Positions 55,764 through 64,000 of a stretch of DNA of 64,000 nucleotides are shown here, in pieces. The position numbers and the translations under genes were made by a program. The stretch covers positions 248,001 through 312,000 of the forward strand of contig JAPWGK010000011.1 in NCBI GenBank assembly GCA_029641185.1. The letters are read 5' to 3'. Under the pieces are notes generated by a model. It was given only the letters and a program-made list of their open reading frames with translations, was not told the DNA's origin and did not search any database. This DNA comes from Pseudofabraea citricarpa (Eukaryota; Ascomycota; Leotiomycetes; Helotiales; Dermateaceae). Each line of letters begins with the position of its first letter. Positions within the stretch are counted from its first letter, which is position 1.

Positions 55764-57614
55764 CTATCGAGAATCGAAAATCGGGATTCTGGGAACCTTT
55801 GGGCTGCCGTGCATTTCTATAAACACATCAAACATCACAGAAAGACCTATAAGGCAAAGCAGAATAATTGTCCACCCCACAGTAGCAATCGGTTCTGTTG
55901 ACAAATATTTGGCAACTTTCCATGAGCCCCATGAGAGCTGCAGGTCCTCATCCAGGAAAATGAGGGTAGAAACCCATAAGATGGCGAGATTATATAAAGA
56001 CCAGAGAATGTATTGAAGAGCATTGAACCGAAGAGATTCTTTCTCCAAAATGTGAACCCCTGTACCAATAGCGGCAAAAGAGTATATAAGGTCGGAACCT
56101 ATAGCCAGAGAGAAAAAGTACCAGAGTATGCAAAGCTTTTTGTACCACGGGTTGTCGTACAAGCTTTGCCGTACTGGTGTTGTAGAGGCAGGTGAAGCCG
56201 ATGTGGTCCTAGATGGATTGCCTAGAGGTACGGATTGCGTCTGTTCCCCAAAGAATGCCCCTGCCTCACACTCTGGCATTAACAAATGCGCGGAACACAT
56301 GAAATATACATAAGAATATACTGACCGAAGAAGGTAGCGAGCGGTACTATCAGGAGAGTCAATGCAACGACCTGTCCAAAGCCCCAGAGGCCATCTTGAA
56401 TAATCACATCCTCTGGTAACACGGCATCCAAGCGCAAGCTTGGGAGGTCTTTCAATAAATTGACTCCATACCGTGCAACAGAAATTCGAATTGTGCCCCA
56501 AGCTATAGCTAGAGATAGCCATGTAATCTTTTTGAGTTAGCACATGTACATCAAATTGTATAAGGCCATGGGTGAAAGTACCTCCCAAATTTTAGACTTG
56601 TGCGTTTCATTTCCCGCAACCATTAGCGCATAGATGGAGTATAAGATCTTGAGAGCTAAGATATTCACTATTTGTCGAATTTTCTGGCTAGGCTTTTGAT
56701 GACCGTTAGGTTGCGAACCTGGCATAATTCCACCTGTGATTTGAAGCAATGGATTTGGAGGTTGTGCCGTCGTTGGTAGATATGGTCTTCTTAGTCCTCG
56801 CTGGTGCCTATTCAGCGGCGATTCCATTGCTCTCCAAGGTTGATGTGATTTGTCGACTGGCAAACAAAGAAGAAAGCCCAAAATTCCACTGCGATTGGAG
56901 AGCAGCAGTATCAATCGCGTCAAGAAGGTGTACACGAGAAGTCCCATAGCAAAAAGTTGATAAAGCCAATTGTACTCCTTGGTTATCTCATCTCCACCTT
57001 GGTTGTATCTCCATTTGATGCCTGGCTGATAAAGACACCAAGCAGGAAAAGCATCCGGTATGTGAATTTCGGAGACAATATAACCAACAGGCCCCATAAC
57101 ACAGATGAGCATTAAAATCAGAGTGCCCATGCCAAACACGCGGAATATTTTGATTGCCGTGTTCTTTTTAACCTCATCCCGCAGAACTGTGAGGGTGATG
57201 AGATGGGTTATGGTAGAGAACCATGCCAGGTTGACGACTGATTGCCAATGATACACTGAAATACCCCCTTGAAGCTGGGACAATCCCCCAATAATAATCG
57301 ATATGCCTGTCACGACTTGCTGGTCGCTGAAACTTACGATGGTCGCCTCGAGGGCAAAAGCCCAACGATCGAACTTTGGATTACTAGGCATCTTGGACTT
57401 CGACCCCATATAGTTGAGTATTTCTTTCGCGATACAGCAAAACAGTGTAATATAGGCTGCCAGCATGAAGGCACAGAGTACCTACATCGCCTTTGCGTTA
57501 GCAGACTGACCGAAAGGCGAAGACAGCTCTTACTCCAATCCCAGATATATCTGGGTTAGGTTGCAATTTTGGATAATCGGTGCAATTTGCTGCGCTCATA
57601 CCGTGTTGTGGCAT
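55764..57614 (-). CDS. Fungal polytopic membrane protein of unknown function
   Basis: The four exons are 57614..57534, 57481..56582, 56527..56326 and 56272..55764. Introns of 52, 54 and 53 nt have good signals (first branch site CTGCTAAC; donors GTAAGA, GTACTT, GTCAGT). The protein is 563 residues. The N-terminus has PNPDISGIG just before the first membrane helix, a signature I associate with a large ascomycete-specific membrane family of unknown role. About eight to ten hydrophobic segments are visible. A polar loop of about 60 residues follows SGILGFLLCLPVD. The region IRISVARYGVNLLKDLPSLR lies between helices. The C-terminal helices include LYNLAILWVSTLIFLDEDL and TVGWTIILLCLIGLSVMFDV. A start further upstream in the same frame (to 57806) would add a basic leader and is less likely. 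Confidence 0.8.
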
Positions 57615-60353
57615 GATGAGAATGTTCAGGTTGTATAACTGCAGTTCTTTTGGTAAAGCGATTCTAGACTGCCATGGGTGGTTGAAGAAAGAGAGTGCAG
57701 CGACAACGAGGTTGGGACTAAAGGAGGTTATCTTTAATGAGACGCGTAAGACACATCTTCTATGGGTGTGGTGCTTGTCAGGGGTGTGTCTATGTGTCAC
57801 AATCACCGATGCACACCAAGGTGGTATTGGTTCAGTCGTGGGGGTTTCGAAAACTCAATTGCTGGCAGAGCAACTTCAGCTGCAGTAAGGCTATCTATCA
57901 CCTTTACAAGTGTGTACCCAGCTTTCTGATGGGCTAAAAAAAGAAAAACAAGGCATAGAAAGAAAAAGAAGCCTTCTCTTCATCGAAACCAGACCCAGAA
58001 TTCGAAGATGGATATAAATAAATCAAAAACATCCCCAACATATCTTTTGCAGGGCCAAGAAAAACCACCATTGGACGCCTCCACTTCGAGCCAAGTTTCG
58101 AGAAGTAAAATCAGAACTTCAAATATATCTTATCTCACCAATGGTAAGGCTCCGCAGATCACAAGTTCACAATGGCCGGGCGACAGATTTTCAAATCTTA
58201 CATGTGGCGCGGCTTACATAGTTGCATCCTGGATTTTAAGCCTTCGTCGTTCTTGCCATGTTCGGCACACTGCCCCAATAACTAATCAGCGATGCTGTGG
58301 AACGTAACACCTATAAGGAAAGCTGATAAGCAAAAACCCAACACGCAACAAACGTCGCCCTGGCTCTGGTCAAGAATTTTCGCTCTCTTTCAAAATAGTT
58401 TCAAGCCAAGTCCACTTCTTCCCATTGCTTCTCAACCCCCCCAGACATAGTAGATAATTTAAGCGAGGTGTACTGTAACCACGACGAAGAATCGTGACAT
58501 GTACGGAGTATGCAAAATAACGTTGAATTAGCGAGTATCATATCTACGAATTACACCCTTGGAGCAAAGATCCTTCTTAACAATATAAAACAGAAGATAG
58601 ATTAATTTGTAATAATAGCAATACCTTCACTGATTTTAACGACCAAAGTAGGGTTCATACAAGGCCCATCTAGTAGTATGTTACACGTGTATTATAAAGT
58701 CTTCGATATACGCTTCTTTTACTTCTTTCTTTTTATCGATAGTAAATACCCAGACTCGAAGTAGCGTCAGTTATAGCACTAAAAGCAGCAAATTACTTCT
58801 TAATGGTAAACGCTCTATAATAGTTGACTGTTTTCTAATTGTCATAAAAATCCTTGGTAATTATACCAATTTTTTGTCTTTTGGTGATTGAGTGCCTTTT
58901 CATGTGTTATGCTGCTAACTGACTCGAGATCTTTCAGAGACTGTAGGCCATTTTATTCTAGATATCGTCAGCAATAAAGACCGTCCGATAGTGATGTGTG
59001 GAAACACGGTGATATACTTCAATATTGGTGTTGTTATATGCTGAGGACTGAAACAGACATGAGATGTTTAAAGACGTGGTGAAAGACACGACCGTTGAGA
59101 GGCTTGGAAAGCTAGCTGTACTGACCTGGCTCGCTGGGCTGAGTAGTGCTCTATAAGCGAACTTGGATGGAACGTAATTTCAACTTCCTTTCACATGACA
59201 CTACGTGTATAAATATACACTCCTAGAAGTTAGTAAATTAGATCATCAATTATTAAGAAATAGAGACGCAGTCAAGGAGAAATTAATAAAGCTAACAATA
59301 GTTTTCCGTAGCTGTACTGTTTGTCTATGGCATTAAAGTGAAAAGTGAGAGTATTGATCTAAGTTAATCCATGTCGGCAGATTACATGTAACCGTGAGCG
59401 AGTCTCGCAGTCTTTTATCTTTCAGGACTTCGGATTGAAGACTTAAAATTTTGCGGTTATCTCAGACCTCTCTCCTGCCAAGTTGTGTTAAAGATCTCGC
59501 CCAGATGCCTTTGTCATGGATCTTTTGCCCAAGACTGAGAGGGCCACGCCGGAGCTGCCCAACAGCTGACCATTGTGGCAATTTCGTTTAGCTGCATGAT
59601 ATGTAAGATATACAGCGTCACACTAATGCATGGACATGGCACTGGCTAAACTGATAAATCTCTAGCCCTTCTAATGAATGGCAATGTGACCTATCTAAAT
59701 CGTTGTGAGCTTAATGGTGATGGCTTGCGTAGTGATCTTACCTGAATGCCATCACTTTTTCCTTTCCTACCTGGCTGCCTATCAATCTCGAAGTAGCATG
59801 CGTCGATATTTTATTGTGAAAGCTCGAGGTTACTCGAGGAACAGATAACGAAAAGTGATAGAGACAAGGGGTTTGTCCGCATTAGCAGGGGGCTGTGTCC
59901 CGTCTCGCATCAAATTTATGACAGTTATGATGATATGGTCGGAAGGCACGGTAAAGGAGACATGTGGTGAGATACGAAGGGAAGATATCTTGAGACTTTT
60001 CGTATGAAGTGCGGAAGACAGTCAGGACTGAGGAAGATCAATAGGCATGAGAGGCTTTGAGAGGTCTTGCTCTAGATGGTACTCCGCAAACGAGCCTGAA
60101 GAATTCCCAGCGAAGCGAGCCCCCTAGCCGCTTACCCCTGACCGCCGCCCCGATAGGCGCTATCCGATCTGTACCCGCAGCTTAAGTGGGGCCTCACAAA
60201 TTGACTTTCTCGCGCGCAAAAGACGCGTGAAGTGGTGAATTCTGGCCCTCACTTTCACAACCACCTCAACCTTCTCCACTCTTCACACCCACCACCCGCT
60301 GGCATTCAACTGCCAATGTTGCTATTACACTCTGCAACATAGTCCTCATTGCA
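57615..60353. other. Large gene-free divergent spacer
   Basis: A 2.7-kb AT-rich spacer between two outward-reading genes. A 99-codon plus ORF at 58008 has no motif. The last 130 bases before the DNT1-like gene contain an ACGCGT box and a CA-rich leader. Confidence 0.55.
60223..60228. promoter_or_regulatory. MCB-type box ACGCGT upstream of the DNT1-like gene
   Basis: ACGCGT lies 131 bp before the start codon, next to a CGCGCG-containing stretch. It is the same G1/S core seen before the FHA gene. A role is inferred from the motif and from the cell-cycle function of the downstream family. Confidence 0.45.
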
Positions 60354-63300
60354 ATGTTGACCAACGGTAGCATGGCAATGCCCATGGGGCCTCCCATGCT
60401 TCCGGGCTATTCACTTCGAGTTCAGCTTTTTGCGCCGAGTGCATACTCCGCAACTGATACACCCATTCGATCTTTTCGCGTGGTTACCTCACCTGAGATC
60501 ACTCTGCGAGAGTTCTGTCAGGAGGCATCTCGGGTTCATACTCTCAACTATGGGAGGTGAGTAGTTTATGCAATCTTCTAGCTGGTCCGTACTGACAACT
60601 CTTAGTCCCATCTCTATAAAGAAGTGTCAGGATGATCAGTTATTTGACATTACCCAAAGCGACCTCCTCGGCCCTCTTTTTCAGAATGCAGCTACCATAC
60701 GAATAATCCAAGCGACATCCGTTCCGAGTATGCGCGACTCTGTGCCTCCTACTTCTGCTCTCCGTTATGACTTTCAACCAGTTGCAGGCCGCAAAAGAGA
60801 CAGGAGCGCAAGTGTGGAGCCGAATACTTCATCGAAGAATACCTGGGGTTTCAACAAACGCCAGAGAATATCTGACCCGAATCCCGATCACCCTTGGCCT
60901 TCTCGGGAGCAGGATCCTGAGGTTATGACGGTTGAAAGCCAGTCCGCGGACGAAATCCTTGTTCCGGATTCCCAGCAAAGTGGTAGCGTGACCCTAGGGA
61001 ACAGCGACGAACGACACACACAATCACAGGCGTTTGGTTCAAGCCTGCGAGCCAAGAGCGCAAGCTATCATATATCCCGACCACAAGAACGAGGTAGATC
61101 TGTCTCCACTGCAGCAACAAGTCCAATATCGGCCGAGCAGCAGCTAGAATTACCAGCCTTGAATGGCACAGCACCCAGTGGCGCAAAACCGCTTGATACA
61201 ATCTTACATTCTGGCAGTAAAAAGTCTAAGTCGCCAGTCGAACACAGTGTTTATGATGATATCCCTTCTGACAACGAAGGAGAGGGATCTGCTACCTTAC
61301 AGAGGACGAGAGCTGCTTTGAAAGTCAAAAAGAGTCCTAAACCAGGACTGTCAGGGCTTAACAGATCGAAAAGCATTGAGACACCCCGGAGCGGATCTCG
61401 TCGTTCAAGCGAACTGCCTCTAACACCAGAGAGCAAAATAAGGAAGGAGACCGGGAGTTCCGAAGTGGGATCTGTTAACAGAAGTCATATAAAGGCACAA
61501 AAGGCTGCGGCGGCGGCTGCTGAAGAGCGATTACGCAAGGCTGAAGAAGAACGACTGGCCGTCGAGCGAGAACGATTAGCAGTAGCTGAACAGCTAGCAG
61601 AAAAGGAGAGGCAAGCCGAAGAAGACCGAAAAGCAGAGGAGGAGAGAATAATTGCAGAGGAGAGAATAGCTAATGAGGAGAGAAAAGCTGAAGAAGCACG
61701 AAAGGCGGAAGAAGCACGACTTGTCGAGGAGAGACTGGCTGAGAAGAAGAGGCTAGCGGAAGAAGAGCGAAACTTGGAGGAAGCGCGAAAAGCCGAAACA
61801 GAACGGCAAGCCGAATCACTCAAAAGCCTGAGGGAAAAGACAGCTCAACTCAGCAAGAAGAAGTCGGCTACACCGGAGCACACATCAAAGGAAGTCGAAT
61901 CCACTTTAGGACAAAAGCGCTCAACACCAGTTCCATCATCATCAACGGCGTTTATTCCCAAAGGGCGACCAACATCAGCTGTCAAGTCTGCACTTTCCAC
62001 GAAGAGCCTCTCACCCGAGCTAGCTAAAAAATCACCAGAATTTGAAAGAAGAGGAGTAGGACTTGAGGATCAAATGCCGCTCTCTAAGCATAGAAGGGTC
62101 TCGTTTCGAGAGGAGCCAGATGTCAATGTTTTCCCTTCACAGGCCAATCAGAAACCTGCTGCTGTCTCGAGTCCACTCAACCCAAAGTCAACAGCTCCAA
62201 GTTCCTCTCAGGTGTCGACATCTATTCTACCACCTGTTAGAAAACATAAAGAAACCCCTGTCCCACCACCTAGAAGAATATCTACGCCTAGACTCAGATT
62301 TTCTGGCCCAGAAAATCCTGATAGACGATCAATTGTACCTGTGCCTTCTTCCCAAGCACGCGCTACACCTAAAACCAAGCCTTCGATGACACAGGAACGT
62401 CGTAAAAGTGCAAGCACTCCTGAAACTCAAGTGCGCGCAACCTCCGTACCTCAAGTTATTATACCATCTATGCCAGTAGATTCTGGAAGAAGATCTACTA
62501 CTCCTAATCTATCAGGCACGAAATCTCAACGAGCCAGCTCAAGTGTACGTTCTAGCTTGGAAAGAAGAACCACTCCTGCACCCCAGAGAATACTCCCACC
62601 ACCTTTGTTGTCGAGGAGGAAATCTCTCGCAAACAAGACTAGTTCTAAACCTGAGCGCTCCTCTTCGACCACATCTAGCAACAGTAAAAGCGCGGCAATC
62701 ATCCCCGCTAAAGGTATGTCGGAAACCCAGGCTGCCTCAATATGTTTTGGGGCTAGCTTCCGCCCCATCAGGAATACAACTAACGCTATTACAGCAAAAT
62801 CTGCGTCCGCCCAGTCTGCTATACAGCCCGCAATTACTCCAAGCCCAGCAGACGATACTGCTGACTTCGAACTTCCAGCCTCTACTCAAGCAATATTACC
62901 CTCGGCTACACTTCTATCACAGGCCGAAGTTGTTCATATTAGTGAATCCGATGAAGATGATGAAGATGACGACGAGGACGAGGATGAGGACGATATAACA
63001 AAGTCTGACGAAGACCAAGAATTGGACAGTGATCGCTCTTCATTGAGGGAAAGCCGTTCCCCAGTAGTATTCAACCAGTACCCGACCAATCCACCGTCGA
63101 CCCAGAAGCTTTCCAATATCGTTGGGGTCGAAGATGACGAAATGAAATCAACGGATTCAGACAACGCCTCTTCTGTCGATGACCTGGAAAATGACGACCT
63201 AACCTTGGTTCCGGCCAAGAAAACAGATGAGACGATTATTCCAAATGAGCTCGACGACGACTTGGACAGTTCTACAGATACTGATTCTGATTCTGATACC

Positions 63301-63861
63301 AGCGAAGGAAAAGAAGTTGTCCAGAGCCGAGCCAGGAGCCAGGCCGCCCCGAGCAATAAAGTTCTCTTGCCTACCTATAGGCTTAATAAACATCCACGTA
63401 CATACCCCCCTTCTTCATCATCCTCTTTAAGCACCCAAGAAGAAGTTGATCACCAACTAACATCTTCTATGCATCAAGTCACCCAATCCTCTCCATCACC
63501 CTTCGTCAATACGAAGACAGAGATCGCATTGCCATCATCCAGCATTGATATGACGGTCAAAACAACACCGAAGCCACATGAAATGAAATACGGAGTTAGC
63601 CTTAGCCAGCTTTACTCGAACAAGAAGCCGTTAGAAGATGGCACGAGTTCCACTGCCCATCGAACTTTCAAGGGCAGCCAATCTGCTCTACGCTCACTTC
63701 AGGAGCAATCAGACGATGAGATCTCGTCAGAAGAAGATGACGACAGTTCTTCGGACTCTTCTGAGTCGAGTGAAGTTAGAAGGCCTTCTTCCCGAGCAAC
63801 TGCCGAGTCGGCAAAGAAATCAAGGGTAGTCAGTGGGTATACATTTGCGCGACCACCTTAG
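60354..63861 (+). CDS. Nucleolar Dnt1/Net1-like cell-cycle protein
   Basis: Net1/Cfi1 and Dnt1 are nucleolar proteins that restrain mitotic exit or septation signalling and support rDNA silencing. Exon 1 is 60354..60556. The 49-nt intron is 60557..60605 (GTGAGT donor, TACTGAC branch site, TAG acceptor) and the body is 60606..63861. A second intron at 62714..62794 (GTATGT, AACTAAC, ACAG) is likely; it is 81 nt with no in-frame stop. The protein is 1125 residues if it is spliced, 1152 if not. The ubiquitin-like N-terminal domain is visible: SLRVQLFAPS, ITLREFCQEA, then SPISIKKCQDDQLFDITQSD and IRIIQATSVPS. After that come Ser/Pro-rich disorder, a Glu/Arg/Ala coiled coil (about 360-485), more Ser/Thr/Pro-rich tail and several Asp/Glu runs near the end. 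Specific orthology to Net1 or Dnt1 is not settled. Confidence 0.88.
62714..62794 (+). other. Probable 81-nt stopless intron in the DNT1-like gene
   Basis: The donor GTATGT, a CAACTAACG branch site 14 nt before the end and the acceptor ACAG are all strong. Length is 27 codons and no stop is in frame, so both forms stay open. The encoded segment has a Cys and a hydrophobic patch (AASICFGASF) unlike the polar flanks, which argues that it is normally removed. Confidence 0.6.
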
Positions 63862-64000
63862 ATGAGCGTTCAGATTGAGTCGAGGATTTGAAATGTAGTG
63901 TTTTGACGAGTTACGAAAGTTGGCGTTGGATTCGGAAGGCAAAGGTCGGAACAGGCGAGATTTAATGTCGAGGAAATGTCTCTTCTTCTTATTCGTGAAT

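Noticed and set aside
58008..58307. Plus ORF of 99 codons in the large spacer
   Set aside because: No motif, no homology that I recognise, and codon choice unlike the real genes.

Overview
The window is nuclear DNA of a filamentous ascomycete (Pezizomycotina). The evidence is short introns of about 47-143 nt with GT..AG ends and CTAAC or CTGAC branch sites, long monocistronic spacers, and fungal families such as Dnt1/Net1-type, Bir1, Syp1, Ctk2, Pom33 and an FHA protein of the Plm2/Tos4 type. The class may be Leotiomycetes, but nothing in the sequence settles that. No operon, CRISPR array, rRNA or convincing tRNA was seen. Exon joins below were worked out by eye from splice signals and reading phase. 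Every spliced model reported as confident totals a multiple of three.

Layout. 0-8 kb: the 5' end of an MFS transporter (minus, cut by the window edge), the spindle-checkpoint protein MAD1 (minus) and the mitochondrial CDP-DAG synthase TAM41 (plus). 8.8-17.2 kb: a NIPA-type Mg transporter, a small four-helix membrane protein and the two-BIR survivin homologue BIR1, all minus. 17.2-23.1 kb: a gene-poor island with a likely two-helix membrane protein, doubtful small ORFs, a frameshifted relic of a Ser/Thr/Cys-rich repeat protein and a nested palindrome. 23.1-33.9 kb: the endocytic adaptor SYP1 (minus), head to head with a Csk1/Cak1-like kinase (plus), which converges on the listerin E3 ligase LTN1 (minus). 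35.9-43.2 kb: a predicted mitochondrial protein with nine 27-residue repeats (plus), the cyclin CTK2 (minus) and palmitoyl-protein thioesterase (plus). 43.6-51.2 kb: a small disordered protein (minus), the FHA protein (minus), a Cic1/Utp30-type L1-domain ribosome-assembly factor (plus) and POM33/TMEM33 (plus). 51.2-60.3 kb: AT-rich spacers around a secreted Thr-rich protein (plus) and a fungal polytopic membrane protein (minus). 60.3-64 kb: a Dnt1/Net1-like nucleolar protein (plus).

By function, an unusual share of the genes act in mitosis or cell-cycle and transcription control: MAD1, BIR1, the Csk1-like kinase, CTK2, the FHA protein and the DNT1-like protein. Two of them have an ACGCGT (MCB-type) site just upstream. 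The rest are housekeeping or organelle genes. No dedicated novel multi-gene system was found. The best leads are the 27-residue-repeat mitochondrial protein, the stopless 81-nt intron in the DNT1-like gene, the 16-nt exon in POM33, and the gene-poor island at 19-22.6 kb.
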